Shown piece by piece: positions 7,555 to 16,812 of a stretch of DNA of 64,000 nt (within the stretch, counting starts at the first letter, position 1; the number at the start of each line of letters is the position of its first letter). The notes below the pieces were generated by a model. It saw nothing but the letters and a program-made list of their open reading frames with translations. It had not been told where the DNA came from and did no database searches. The stretch spans positions 982,673 to 1,046,672 of the forward strand of contig NZ_CP035282.1 of NCBI RefSeq assembly GCF_004103715.1, read 5' to 3'. The translations under genes were made by a program, and so were the position numbers. The stretch comes from Acidilutibacter cellobiosedens (GTDB taxonomy: Bacteria > Bacillota > Clostridia > Tissierellales > Acidilutibacteraceae).

Positions 7555-10500
7555 ATGTCTGAAACGGGGAAATTTGTCCACCTCCATGTTCATACGGAAT
7601 ACAGTCTTCTTGATGGGGCAAACAGGATAAAAGATTTGATAAACAGAACAAAGGAATTAAATATGGATACTATAGCTATTACCGATCATGGGGCTATGTT
7701 CGGAGTAATAAATTTCTATAAGGAAGCTGTGGAAAATGGTATCAAGCCTATATTGGGCTGTGAGATATATATATCAAGGGGAAGGTATACTCAGAAAGAT
7801 CCTAAAGGAAGGGAGCAGTACCATCTGATTCTTCTTGCGGAAAATAATGAAGGGCTTAAAAATTTGATGAAAATTGTTTCGGAAGGATATGTAAATGGTT
7901 TCTATTATAAGCCGAGAGTGGATAAAGACGTACTTAGAAAATATTCCAAAGGAATAATTGCATTAAGTGCATGTTTGGCAGGAGAAATCCCTCAAAACCT
8001 TCTTGAAGGTGATTTTCAAAGAGCAAGGGAAATTGCTCTGGAATATAGAGATATATTCGGAGAGGATAATTTTTTCTTAGAGTTGCAAGATCATGGTATG
8101 AGAGAAGAAAAGCTGGTAGATGAAGAAATAATAAATTTAAGCAGGGAAACGGGGATACCTCTTGTTGCAACAAATGATGCCCACTATTTAAAAAGAGAAG
8201 ATGCTAAGATTCATGATGTACTTCTCTGTATACAAACAGGGAAGAAAGTCGATGACGAAGACCGAATGAAATTTCCTACAGACGAGTTCTATATAAAATC
8301 CTATGATGAGATGAAAGAAATATTTGGAAATGTAGAAGAGGCATTAGACAATACAGTTAAAATTGGGAAACGATGTAATGTAACATTAGATTTTGGGCAT
8401 TTACATTTACCCAGATATGATGTACCCAAAGGATATACTAATGTAGAGTATTTGAGAAAACTTGCTGAGGAAGGGCTTAAGAAGAGATATGGACAAATAG
8501 ATGAAAATATAAAAAAGAGATTTGAATTTGAATTTAACACCATAGTTAATATGGGATATACGGACTATTTTCTTATAGTATGGGATTTTATAAAATATGC
8601 TAAGGATAATGGAATAATGGTAGGGCCGGGGAGAGGCTCGGCCGCCGGAAGTATAGTTTCCTACGCATTAGGAATAGTAGATATTGATCCCACTAAATAC
8701 GGACTTCTTTTTGAGAGATTTTTAAATCCCGAAAGAGTTACTATGCCCGATATTGATGTGGATTTTTGCTATGAGAGAAGAGAAGAAGTTATAGATTATG
8801 TAATAAATAAATATGGGAAGGACAGAGTAGCTCAAATAGTTACCTTTGGAACTATGCAGGCGAAGGGAGCCATAAGGGATGTAGGAAGGGCTATCAATAT
8901 GCCCTATGGAGAAGTTGATTATATTGCAAAACAAATTCCTATGGAGTTGGGAATGACTATAGATAAAGCTCTTGAAGTTAATAAGGCATTGAAGGATGAA
9001 TATGAAAATAAGCCGGAAATAAAGGAACTCATAGATTTAGCGAGAGCGGTGGAAGGACTGCCGAGGCATACTTCTACTCATGCTGCGGGGGTTGTTATAT
9101 CCAAAGATCCTATAACCGAATATGTTCCTCTGTCTAGAAATGGTGATTCCATTACTACTCAATATACGATGACGGAATTGGAAGAAATGGGATTATTAAA
9201 AATGGATTTTCTTGGGCTTAGAACTCTTACGGTAATAAGGGATGCGGTAAATTTAATTGAAGAGAATCACAAGATTAAAATAGATTTTTCTAATTTTTCT
9301 TATGATGATGAAAATATATACAATATGTTTTCCAAAGGAGATACTTTGGGAGTGTTTCAGTTTGAAAGTGCAGGAATGAGAAGATTCCTTAAGGAATTGA
9401 AGCCCACGATGTTTGAAAATATAGTGGCTGCCAATGCCCTATTCAGACCTGGTCCTATGAATCAAATACCAATGTATATTGAAAATAAGAATAATCCTTC
9501 TAAAATAGAGTATCCCCATATAAAATTGGAACCAATATTGAAAGTTACCTATGGCTGTATTGTATATCAGGAGCAGGTAATGCAGATAGTCAGGGATATA
9601 GGAGGATATTCCATGGGAAGGGCCGATTTGGTCCGCAGGGCTATGAGTAAAAAGAAAATGGCCGTAATGGAAGAAGAAAGAAAAAATTTTATATATGGGA
9701 AGACAGATTCTGACGGTAATATAGAAATACCCGGGGCTATAAGAAATGGTGTAGATGAAAAAAGTGCCGGGAAAATATATGATTTGATGATTGATTTTGC
9801 AAAATATGCTTTTAATAAATCTCATTCTGCCGCTTATTCTATGATTGCCTACAGAACGGCTTGGCTTAAATATTATTATCCGGTGGAATTTATGGCAGCA
9901 CTTATTTCCAGCGTTATGGGAGATACGAACCAAGTTTCCCTTTATATTCAAGAGTGTAAAAGACTTAATATAAAGGTACTTCCTCCCGATATAAATGAAA
10001 GTGATAGAAAATTTACTGTTTCTAATAATGAAATACGATTTGGATTGTCAGCAGTTAAAAATGTGGGGGACGTATTAATAGATGTTATAGTTAAAGGAAG
10101 AAAAGATGGCGGCAGATATAGAAGTTTTACAGATTTTTGTCAAAGGGTTGAAAAGATAAATTCTTCTGTAATGAACAAAAGAGCCATTGAGAGCCTGATC
10201 AGATGTGGTGCCATGAAAAGCCTTGGAGGAAATAGAGCGCAATTGATAAAGGTATTTGAAAGAATAATGGATAGAGCCCATAAGGATAAACGCAATAATA
10301 TAGATGGGCAGACTTCATTTTTTGATGTAAACAATAGTGATATCCTAAAGGATGATCTTCCTGATGTCAAAGAATATTCCCAAGATGAACTTCTCACCAT
10401 GGAAAAGGAGATGCTGGGGATATATGTCAGCGGACATCCTTTAGCGCCTTATGAGGAAGATTTAAAGAAAGTTTCTAATATGTCCACAATAGATATATTG

Positions 10501-11031
10501 GGAACGAAAGAAGAAGGAGAAATGTCAGCAGGCGGAATTTCAGACGGGCAGGCTGTTACCTTAGGGGGTATAATAATATCTAAAAAGAACAAAATAACAA
10601 AGAATAATAATATGATGGCATTTATAACATTGGAAGATTTATACGGGGTAATTGAAATAATTGTTTTTCCTGCTGTTTATGATAAATTTAATAAATATAT
10701 AATTGAGGATAGCGTGGTGGTAGTTAAAGGAAGAATTTCTTTAAGCGAGGATGAGGATCCTAAAATAATATGTGAATCTGTTAAACCGCTACAAAGATTT
10801 AATAAGGATAAATTATATATAAAGATACCTAATATAAACAATAAAGATATATTTAATGAGATCAAATCTATTCTTATGAAATATAAGGGGGAAACTCCTG
10901 TGTATATTTACATGGAAAAAAAGAATAGGACTATTATGGCGGACAGAGATCTTTGGGTTGATTCCCATGACAGTGATTTGATCGAAAAATTGGAAGATGT
11001 ACTGGGAAAAGATTGTATAAAAATTTGCTAA
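7555..11031 (+). CDS. dnaE: DNA polymerase III alpha subunit DnaE
   Basis: 1,158 residues, typical of DnaE1. Order of parts: N-terminal PHP domain ('HVHTEYSLLDGANR', 'AITDHG'), a palm with 'GPGRGSAAGSIVSYALGI' and the catalytic aspartates in 'MPDIDVDFCYERR' (about residues 397-410), fingers, a helix-hairpin-helix region ('VSGHPLAPYEEDL' lies in the tandem HhH/linker zone), and a C-terminal OB fold around 'VTLGGIIISKKNKI'. It is a replicative polymerase, working with PolC in Firmicutes. An AAAGGATA Shine-Dalgarno precedes ATG 7555. The PHP metal ligands look intact, so proofreading by this domain is possible. Confidence 0.96.
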   Translation: MSETGKFVHLHVHTEYSLLDGANRIKDLINRTKELNMDTIAITDHGAMFGVINFYKEAVENGIKPILGCEIYISRGRYTQKDPKGREQYHLILLAENNEGLKNLMKIVSEGYVNGFYYKPRVDKDVLRKYSKGIIALSACLAGEIPQNLLEGDFQRAREIALEYRDIFGEDNFFLELQDHGMREEKLVDEEIINLSRETGIPLVATNDAHYLKREDAKIHDVLLCIQTGKKVDDEDRMKFPTDEFYIKSYDEMKEIFGNVEEALDNTVKIGKRCNVTLDFGHLHLPRYDVPKGYTNVEYLRKLAEEGLKKRYGQIDENIKKRFEFEFNTIVNMGYTDYFLIVWDFIKYAKDNGIMVGPGRGSAAGSIVSYALGIVDIDPTKYGLLFERFLNPERVTMPDIDVDFCYERREEVIDYVINKYGKDRVAQIVTFGTMQAKGAIRDVGRAINMPYGEVDYIAKQIPMELGMTIDKALEVNKALKDEYENKPEIKELIDLARAVEGLPRHTSTHAAGVVISKDPITEYVPLSRNGDSITTQYTMTELEEMGLLKMDFLGLRTLTVIRDAVNLIEENHKIKIDFSNFSYDDENIYNMFSKGDTLGVFQFESAGMRRFLKELKPTMFENIVAANALFRPGPMNQIPMYIENKNNPSKIEYPHIKLEPILKVTYGCIVYQEQVMQIVRDIGGYSMGRADLVRRAMSKKKMAVMEEERKNFIYGKTDSDGNIEIPGAIRNGVDEKSAGKIYDLMIDFAKYAFNKSHSAAYSMIAYRTAWLKYYYPVEFMAALISSVMGDTNQVSLYIQECKRLNIKVLPPDINESDRKFTVSNNEIRFGLSAVKNVGDVLIDVIVKGRKDGGRYRSFTDFCQRVEKINSSVMNKRAIESLIRCGAMKSLGGNRAQLIKVFERIMDRAHKDKRNNIDGQTSFFDVNNSDILKDDLPDVKEYSQDELLTMEKEMLGIYVSGHPLAPYEEDLKKVSNMSTIDILGTKEEGEMSAGGISDGQAVTLGGIIISKKNKITKNNNMMAFITLEDLYGVIEIIVFPAVYDKFNKYIIEDSVVVVKGRISLSEDEDPKIICESVKPLQRFNKDKLYIKIPNINNKDIFNEIKSILMKYKGETPVYIYMEKKNRTIMADRDLWVDSHDSDLIEKLEDVLGKDCIKIC

Positions 11032-11061
11032 AACGTTTATAATATCAAGTATTTATAATTG

Positions 11062-11210
11062 TGCTATAATATTTTTATAACGAATAGGGAAGTCCTTACA
11101 TATAATATTGATTAAAAAAGACTTTCCGTAAATGAGTTTCAAGAAAAGCCACATTATAATGTTTCAATAGAAGCTTTTCTTATAATACTTAATTAAGGAG
11201 TGCGAAAGGT
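11062..11210 (+). promoter_or_regulatory. promoter and structured leader before the 64-aa gene and pfkA
   Basis: An extended -10 (TGCTATAAT, 11062-11070) stands 140 nt before the next gene. The leader then contains a 9-bp inverted repeat AAGAAAAGC / GCTTTTCTT enclosing the perfect 12-nt palindrome ACATTATAATGT. A weaker pair, GGAAGTC and GACTTTCC, lies just before it. The second arm is followed by only a short AT run, so it may be a processed or regulatory leader rather than a terminator. No known riboswitch class was recognised. Confidence 0.4.
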
Positions 11211-11405
11211 ATGTGGACAGCGGTGTATGTAATAGAAGGAAAGGGAAATGCAGCGGAATTGGAAAAGAAGCTGAAGACAGAAGGATTTTTAATAAAAGTA
11301 AAACCTTTTGCAAAAGAAGGAGAAGAGATGCTTTATGAAATATTAGCACCTGAATTTGAGGCTGAGGAAGTACAAACTGTATTAATTGATTTAGGTTATA
11401 TGTAG
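11211..11405 (+). CDS. conserved 64-residue protein upstream of pfkA, function unknown
   Basis: A small acidic alpha/beta protein that starts '[20 protein letters not shown]' and contains '[13 protein letters not shown]'. The pattern of two beta-alpha units looks like a tiny ferredoxin-like or DUF2007-like signal-domain fold, but no motif assigns a function. AAGGAG sits a little far upstream with a nearer GAAAGG before the ATG. Small proteins of this kind are commonly found between dnaE and pfkA in clostridia, which supports it as a real gene, likely cotranscribed with pfkA 40 nt downstream. Confidence 0.75.
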   Translation: MWTAVYVIEGKGNAAELEKKLKTEGFLIKVKPFAKEGEEMLYEILAPEFEAEEVQTVLIDLGYM

Positions 11406-11445
11406 TTTTATATTTTGTTATTATATAAGGGAGGGTCTATCTATA

Positions 11446-12405
11446 ATGAAAACTATAGGAATATTAACAAGTGGTGGAGATGCACCTGGAATGAATGCAG
11501 CAATCAGAGCAGTTGTAAGAACCGGAATATTCAATAAGATGAAGGTAATGGCTGTAAAACAGGGATACAACGGGCTTATAAATGGCGATATTGATGAGAT
11601 GAACCTTTCTTCTGTAGCAGATATTATTCATAGAGGAGGAACTATAATCAGAACTGCCAGAAGTGAGGAATTCATGACTGAAAAGGGTTTAAAAAAAGCA
11701 TTGAATGTAATCGATGTTTTTGGAATTGATGGTTTGATAATACTTGGAGGAGACGGTTCTTTTAGAGGAGCTCAAACTTTAAACGAGAGAGGAATTGCCT
11801 GCGTAGGGATACCTTGTACCATAGACAATGATATGGGATATACTGATTATACTATCGGATTTTTTACAGCGGTAGAAACCGTAGTAGATGCTATAAGTAA
11901 AATCAGAGATACATCTGCTTCTCACGGAAGAGCCAATATAATAGAGGTCATGGGAAGAAGATGTGGCGATATTGCTTTATATTCGGGAATGGCAGGCGGA
12001 GCTGAAAGTATAATTGTTCCGGAAGAAGAATTGGATGTAGACAAAGTTTGCAAGAGACTTATACAAGGTCGAAACAGAGGAAAACTTCATAGTATTATTA
12101 TTTTGGCTGAAGGAGTAGGCAATGCTTATGAGTTATCTAAGAGCATTGAAGAAAAGACGGATATAGAAACAAGAGTTACAATATTAGGCCATATTCAAAG
12201 AGGAGGAACTCCTACTGCCTTTGATAGAATAGTAGCAAGCAGGATGGGCTTTAAAGCTGTAGAACTTTTGATGGAGGGAAAATCCGGGGTTGCTGTTGGA
12301 ATAAAGGAAAATAAAATATATTCTATACCTCTGGAAGAAGCTTTAAATGTCGAGAAGGCTTTTGATGAGAAGATGTTTGATATTGCAAGAGTACTTTCAA
12401 TTTAA
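11446..12405 (+). CDS. pfkA: ATP-dependent 6-phosphofructokinase
   Basis: 319 residues, the bacterial PfkA length. The N-terminal '[15 protein letters not shown]' binds ATP, 'GGDGSFRGA' forms the nucleotide/fructose-6-phosphate region, '[10 protein letters not shown]' carries the catalytic Asp, and '[10 protein letters not shown]' and '[15 protein letters not shown]' contribute substrate and effector sites. It catalyses the committed step of glycolysis. AAGGGAGGG precedes ATG 11446. It forms a glycolytic pair with pyk 22 nt downstream, the standard arrangement in Firmicutes. Confidence 0.96.
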   Translation: MKTIGILTSGGDAPGMNAAIRAVVRTGIFNKMKVMAVKQGYNGLINGDIDEMNLSSVADIIHRGGTIIRTARSEEFMTEKGLKKALNVIDVFGIDGLIILGGDGSFRGAQTLNERGIACVGIPCTIDNDMGYTDYTIGFFTAVETVVDAISKIRDTSASHGRANIIEVMGRRCGDIALYSGMAGGAESIIVPEEELDVDKVCKRLIQGRNRGKLHSIIILAEGVGNAYELSKSIEEKTDIETRVTILGHIQRGGTPTAFDRIVASRMGFKAVELLMEGKSGVAVGIKENKIYSIPLEEALNVEKAFDEKMFDIARVLSI

Positions 12406-12427
12406 AAGGGAAATGGGAGGAAAAATA

Positions 12428-14185
12428 ATGAAAAAAACTAAAATTGTTTGTACTATAGGACCTTCATCTGAAAAAGAAGAGGTATTGAGAGAGCTTATAA
12501 TTAATGGAATGAATGTTGCAAGATTAAATTTTTCACATGGAAGTCATGAAGAACATCAGAAAAGAATCGTCACTATTAAAAAATTAAGAGAAGAACTTGA
12601 TTTACCTATTGGGATTATGCTGGATACAAAAGGGCCTGAAATTAGAATTAAGGAATTTGAAGACGGAGTATGTGAATTGGAAGAGGGGCATGAATTTATT
12701 CTTACTTCAAGAGATGTCCCGGGAAATAAAAATATTGTAGGAATCAGTTATGCCGAACTTCCAAAGGATGTTAAGAGGAAAGACACTATACTTATAGATG
12801 ATGGACTTATAGAATTAGAGGTAGAAGATATAATTGATGGTAAGGATATTAAATGCGTTGTTAAAAACGGGGGAACTTTATCAAACCATAAGGGTGTTAA
12901 TGTCCCGGGTGTAAAAACAAATCTTCCTGTTCTTACTGATGAGGATATAAAGGATATTAAATTTGGAATTAAAAATGAAGTTGATTTTATAGCAGCATCT
13001 TTTATAAAAAAAGGTAAAGATGTTATAGAAATAAGGAAGATACTTGAACAAAATGGAAATAATAATATAGAGATAATTTCAAAGATTGAAAGCCGTGAAG
13101 CGGTGGAAAATATTGACGAGATAATAAATGTATCAGACGGGATAATGGTGGCACGGGGAGATTTGGGAGTGGAAATACCTACTGAAGAGATTCCCCTGAT
13201 ACAGAAAAGTATTATCAGAAAATGTAATTTGGTTGGAAAGCCTGTAATTACAGCAACTCAAATGTTGGATTCCATGATCAGAAATCCGAGGCCTACAAGA
13301 GCCGAAGCTACAGACGTAGCTAATGCTATATTGGACGGCACCGATGCTATAATGTTGTCGGGAGAGACGGCATCAGGAAAATACCCCATAGCAGCAGTAA
13401 AGACTATGAGAAGAATCGCTGAAAGAATAGAGTCTTCTTTGGATTACAGACAATTATTTAAAGTTAAATCCATGAGAAATGAAATAACAAGTACTAACGC
13501 TATCAGCAGAGCTACATGTGCCACTGCTGAAGACTTGGGAGCAAGTGCTATTATTACAGCAACGTCTTCCGGATATACGGCCAGGGCTGTATCAAAATTC
13601 AGACCTAAAGCTCCTATTATTGCTGCCACACCTTCTGAAAAAATAATGAGAAAATTATCATTGATATGGGGAGTGTATCCTGTATTATCGTTGAGAAGTG
13701 TATCTACAGATGAAGTAATAGATTTATCAATTCACTGTGCATTGAAGAAGGGATACATAAAAGAAGGAGATCTGATAATCATAACGGCAGGCATACCTGC
13801 AGGTGTTCCCGGTTCCACTAATCTTATTAAGGTTCATACAGTAGGAAAAATCCTCCTTAGAGGAACAGGAGTCGGAGCCAAAGCGGTAACGGGAAAAGTT
13901 TGCATAGGAAACAGCCCAGAAGAACTGAAAGGGAAATTTGTAAAGGGCGATATATTGGTAAGTAAAGCTACGGATAAGGATATAATTGAATATATAAAAA
14001 TTGCATCGGCCATTATAGCGGAAGAAGGCGGGCTTACTTCCCATGCTGCTATAGTAGGGTTGAACTTAGGGATACCAACTATTGTGGGAGCAAAGAATGC
14101 AACGAGTATACTTAAAGACGGCAGTGTCGTTACTGCAGATAGTATTACCGGATTGATATATAACGGTGAAGTGAAAGTTCTATAA
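12428..14185 (+). CDS. pyk: pyruvate kinase with C-terminal PEP-utiliser-like domain
   Basis: 585 residues. The start 'KTKIVCTIGPSS', 'NVARLNFSHG', 'DTKGPEIR', 'SKIESREAVENI', 'MVARGDLGVEIP' and 'TATQMLDSMI' are classical pyruvate kinase motifs. The extra C-terminal segment with 'GLTSHAAIVGLNLGIPTIVG' is the phosphohistidine-swivelling domain seen in Bacillus and clostridial enzymes. Here the histidine is kept, although its use in these enzymes is unclear. GGGAGG precedes ATG 12428. An in-frame upstream ATG at 12347 overlaps pfkA and has no ribosome binding site. Confidence 0.95.
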   Translation: MKKTKIVCTIGPSSEKEEVLRELIINGMNVARLNFSHGSHEEHQKRIVTIKKLREELDLPIGIMLDTKGPEIRIKEFEDGVCELEEGHEFILTSRDVPGNKNIVGISYAELPKDVKRKDTILIDDGLIELEVEDIIDGKDIKCVVKNGGTLSNHKGVNVPGVKTNLPVLTDEDIKDIKFGIKNEVDFIAASFIKKGKDVIEIRKILEQNGNNNIEIISKIESREAVENIDEIINVSDGIMVARGDLGVEIPTEEIPLIQKSIIRKCNLVGKPVITATQMLDSMIRNPRPTRAEATDVANAILDGTDAIMLSGETASGKYPIAAVKTMRRIAERIESSLDYRQLFKVKSMRNEITSTNAISRATCATAEDLGASAIITATSSGYTARAVSKFRPKAPIIAATPSEKIMRKLSLIWGVYPVLSLRSVSTDEVIDLSIHCALKKGYIKEGDLIIITAGIPAGVPGSTNLIKVHTVGKILLRGTGVGAKAVTGKVCIGNSPEELKGKFVKGDILVSKATDKDIIEYIKIASAIIAEEGGLTSHAAIVGLNLGIPTIVGAKNATSILKDGSVVTADSITGLIYNGEVKVL

Positions 14186-14217
14186 ACCAAAATAAAAAGG
14201 GAAACGGAGAGTGTTAT

Positions 14218-14610
14218 ATGAATAAATTAGTATTATTCTTAGTTATAACACCCATACTTGATTTGTTCATACTGATTAAGCTTTTTAAAAATATGGGGTT
14301 TTGGACTACTGTATTACTTATAATTCTTACAGGAATCGCAGGATGTTATCTGGCAATAACTGAAGGAAAAGTAACTGTTATAAAAGTAAATAAAGAATTG
14401 GGTCAAGGTAAAATACCGGGTAATGACATCATAAGTGCTTTATGTATATTTTTAGGAGGAATATTTCTTGTGATGCCGGGAATTATTACGGATATTATAG
14501 GGATAACTCTTGTAGTCCCCCCTACGAGAGATTTTTACAGGGAATATTTGATAAGAAGATTTACGAAAATGATTAAAAAAGGAAATGCACATTTATTTTT
14601 AAAATGGTAA
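14218..14610 (+). CDS. FxsA-family membrane protein
   Basis: 130 residues with hydrophobic segments near residues 4-22, 27-48 and 75-100. The pattern 'PILDLFILIKLFKNMGFWTT', 'GIAGCYLAITEG' and 'GGIFLVMPGIITDIIGITLV' is characteristic of FxsA/YtzA proteins. E. coli FxsA affects phage T7 exclusion by F; the role in Firmicutes is unknown. It follows pyk by 32 nt, as in Bacillus, and is probably in the same transcript. Confidence 0.85.
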   Translation: MNKLVLFLVITPILDLFILIKLFKNMGFWTTVLLIILTGIAGCYLAITEGKVTVIKVNKELGQGKIPGNDIISALCIFLGGIFLVMPGIITDIIGITLVVPPTRDFYREYLIRRFTKMIKKGNAHLFLKW

Positions 14611-14686
14611 ACAAATAAGGTATAGAAAAAATTTTTTTGGTCGATAATTGATTTTAAGAAGGAAAAAAGGGATACTGATTCTTTTT

Positions 14687-14714
14687 GGGGCATTTTAAAT
14701 GCCCCTATTTTTTT
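14687..14714 (+). terminator. Rho-independent terminator after the fxsA-like gene
   Basis: GGGGCAT stem, 5-nt loop, ATGCCCC (14687-14705), followed by TATTTTTTT. It separates the pfkA-pyk-fxsA unit from rlmD. Confidence 0.88.
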
Positions 14715-14730
14715 GGAAAGGAAGAAACAT

Positions 14731-16380
14731 ATGAAGGAAGAATTTTGGAAAGGCAAAGAAATAGAATTAAAAATACGGGATATGACAAAAGAAGGACAAG
14801 GAGTAGGAAAGGCAGATGGGTTTACGATATTTGTTGAAGGAGCTATTTTGGGAGATCAAGTGATTGCCAAAATAGAAGATATAAAAAAGAATTATGCCTT
14901 AGGAAAAATAGTAAAAGTAATTTCTCCCTCTGAATACAGAACGGATTCAAAATGTATATACGACATGGATTGTGACGGATGTCAATTTCACAGATTGAAT
15001 TATAATAAGCAACTGGAGTTAAAGACAAGCATAGTGAAAAATGCATTGGAGAGAATAGGAAAAATTCAAGGAGCAGTAATACATCCGACTATAGGAATGA
15101 AATTTCCATATAGGTATAGAAATAAGGGGGAATTTAAAGTAAAATCAGTAGGAGGAAAATCATCTGTCGGCTATTTCAAAAGAAGAAGCCATGATATAAT
15201 TAATATAGAAAGATGTATTATACAGGATGAGTTATCTGATAAAATAATGAATAGTATAAGAGATATATTAAAAAATGAAGATACTTCCGAATTAAAGAAT
15301 ATAACAGTCAGAACAACGAAGCATAAAGAAGCAATGATAATACTTACTACAACGCGCAAAGGATTTTCGTTTAAAGAAAAATTAATAAAAAGGCTTTCAA
15401 ATATAAAAGAAGTGAAAAGTATTTATCAGAATATAAACCCGAGGGCAGATTCGGAAATGATGGGAAGCAGAAACATTAAATTATACGGACAAGATACCAT
15501 AACAGATTGTATAGGAGGTTTCAGATATAGTATTTCTCCCAACTCCTTTTTTCAAGTAAACAGAGAACAGGCGGAAGTATTATATGAAAAAGCAGTGGAA
15601 TACCTTGATTTGAAAAAAGATGAGGTAGTCGTAGATCTTTATTGCGGTATAGGTACTATAAGTTTATATCTGGCCCAAAAGGCCGGAAAGGTCTACGGAG
15701 TCGAAGCAGTAGAAGAAGCCGTAAAAAACGGGCAAGAGAATGCGGTACTTAACAGAATAGAAAACGTAGAATTTATACAAGGCCTTAGTGAAGATGTGTT
15801 TCCCAAGTTATTAAAAAGAGGAATAAAGGCAGATAAATTAGTAGTAGATCCTCCAAGAAGAGGATGTGAAAAAGAAGTATTAGAGACAATAGCTCAGATG
15901 AAGCCCAAACGCATAGTATATATATCCTGCAACCCTGCAACCTTAGCGAGAGATTTGAGATACTTAGAGGAAAGAGGATATAAAACTTTAGAAGTGCAGC
16001 CTGTAGATTTATTTTGCTGGACGGGGCATGTGGAGACGGTTGTATCGCTCTCCCACAAAAAAGCAGACACACATATCAACATAAATGTGGAGTTTGGTGA
16101 TGAGGAAGGACAGATTCCTATTGATGAGATAGCGAGAAAGGCTGAAGAATATAGACCAAGCGAAAGAGTAACCTATAAAATGATGCAAGAGTATATAGAA
16201 AGCAAGTATAATTTCAAGGTGCATACCGCCTATATTGCAGAAGTAAAAAGAGACTTGGGATTACCTATGTACGATGCTCCCAATGCTGTAGAAGAATTAA
16301 AACAAGAACGGAAACACCCAACACCCGAAAAGGTAGAGGCAATAAAAGATGCCTTAAAACATTTTGGAGTTTGCCAATAA
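14731..16380 (+). CDS. rlmD: 23S rRNA (uracil-C5)-methyltransferase RlmD/RumA with element-derived C-terminal extension
   Basis: 549 residues. An N-terminal TRAM domain is followed by Fe-S cysteines in 'CIYDMDCDGCQF', the SAM site around 'VVDLYCGIGTISLYLA', 'DPPRRGCEKEV' and the catalytic Cys in 'YISCNPATLARDL'. It methylates a conserved uracil of 23S rRNA. The normal family end is near 'HVETVVSLSHK' (about residue 447). About 105 further residues, with 'PSERVTYKMMQEYIESKYNF' and 'RDLGLPMYDAPNAVEELKQ', resemble the 3' ends supplied by ICEs that integrate in rumA. A decayed second copy of that 3' end lies at 16635-16733. The ATG at 14731 has AAAGGAAG upstream and is preferred to TTG 14713. Confidence 0.9.
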   Translation: MKEEFWKGKEIELKIRDMTKEGQGVGKADGFTIFVEGAILGDQVIAKIEDIKKNYALGKIVKVISPSEYRTDSKCIYDMDCDGCQFHRLNYNKQLELKTSIVKNALERIGKIQGAVIHPTIGMKFPYRYRNKGEFKVKSVGGKSSVGYFKRRSHDIINIERCIIQDELSDKIMNSIRDILKNEDTSELKNITVRTTKHKEAMIILTTTRKGFSFKEKLIKRLSNIKEVKSIYQNINPRADSEMMGSRNIKLYGQDTITDCIGGFRYSISPNSFFQVNREQAEVLYEKAVEYLDLKKDEVVVDLYCGIGTISLYLAQKAGKVYGVEAVEEAVKNGQENAVLNRIENVEFIQGLSEDVFPKLLKRGIKADKLVVDPPRRGCEKEVLETIAQMKPKRIVYISCNPATLARDLRYLEERGYKTLEVQPVDLFCWTGHVETVVSLSHKKADTHININVEFGDEEGQIPIDEIARKAEEYRPSERVTYKMMQEYIESKYNFKVHTAYIAEVKRDLGLPMYDAPNAVEELKQERKHPTPEKVEAIKDALKHFGVCQ

Positions 16381-16400
16381 TTAAAATTAAATAGGAAAAC

Positions 16401-16440
16401 AAAAAGTTGTTTGCTCTTATTTAGAGTAGACAACTTTTTT
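16401..16440 (+). terminator. terminator after rlmD
   Basis: AAAAAGTTGT (16401-16410) pairs with ACAACTTTTT (16430-16439), with an inner CTCT/AGAG pair. The right arm runs into a T tract. It likely ends rlmD transcription in either direction. Confidence 0.75.
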
Positions 16441-16535
16441 ATATAGATAAAATTGAATAATGCCATTTTCTAAAAAGGAGTTAGTTTATGTGAATAGCTC
16501 TTTTTTTGTACCCAAAATTGAAAGGAGGAACAGAA

Positions 16536-16733
16536 TTGAACGCAAAAATCATTGCCGTAGCCAACTAAAAAGATGATGCTGGCAAAACAGCTACCTGTGC
16601 TAATTTAGGCATAGATTTAGCTATGGAAAATAAAGAAGTAAAAAGAGACTTGGGATTGCCAATGTATGATGCTCCCAATGCTGTAGAGGAACTAAAACAA
16701 GAACGGAAACACCCAACAACCAAAAAGGTGTAA
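16536..16733 (+). pseudogene. chimeric remnant: parA start fused in frame to rlmD end
   Basis: Bases 16521-16640 match the parA ribosome binding site and first codons at 27181-27300, including AAAGGAGG and the TTG start. From about 16635 the sequence instead matches the end of rlmD (16240-16336). Both parts are in one frame and end at TAA 16731. A C-to-T change turns the Gln before the P-loop into TAA (after MNAKIIAVAN), and the P-loop glycines are degraded to KDDAGKT. It is thus non-functional. No other gene is visible in 16441-16812. Confidence 0.85.
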
Positions 16734-16812
16734 ATTGTACCACTTCGGTATTTTTATTTTACAACAAATAGGAACTTTGATTTTATCACAACGAAAGGAG
16801 GCTTAGAGCAGT

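Noticed and set aside
9439-9951. 170-codon reverse ORF inside dnaE
   Set aside because: Shadow of the conserved polymerase frame, no start signal.
16741-16812. promoter for the tad operon
   Set aside because: Only poor -35/-10 matches are visible, so none is called; transcription may start further upstream.
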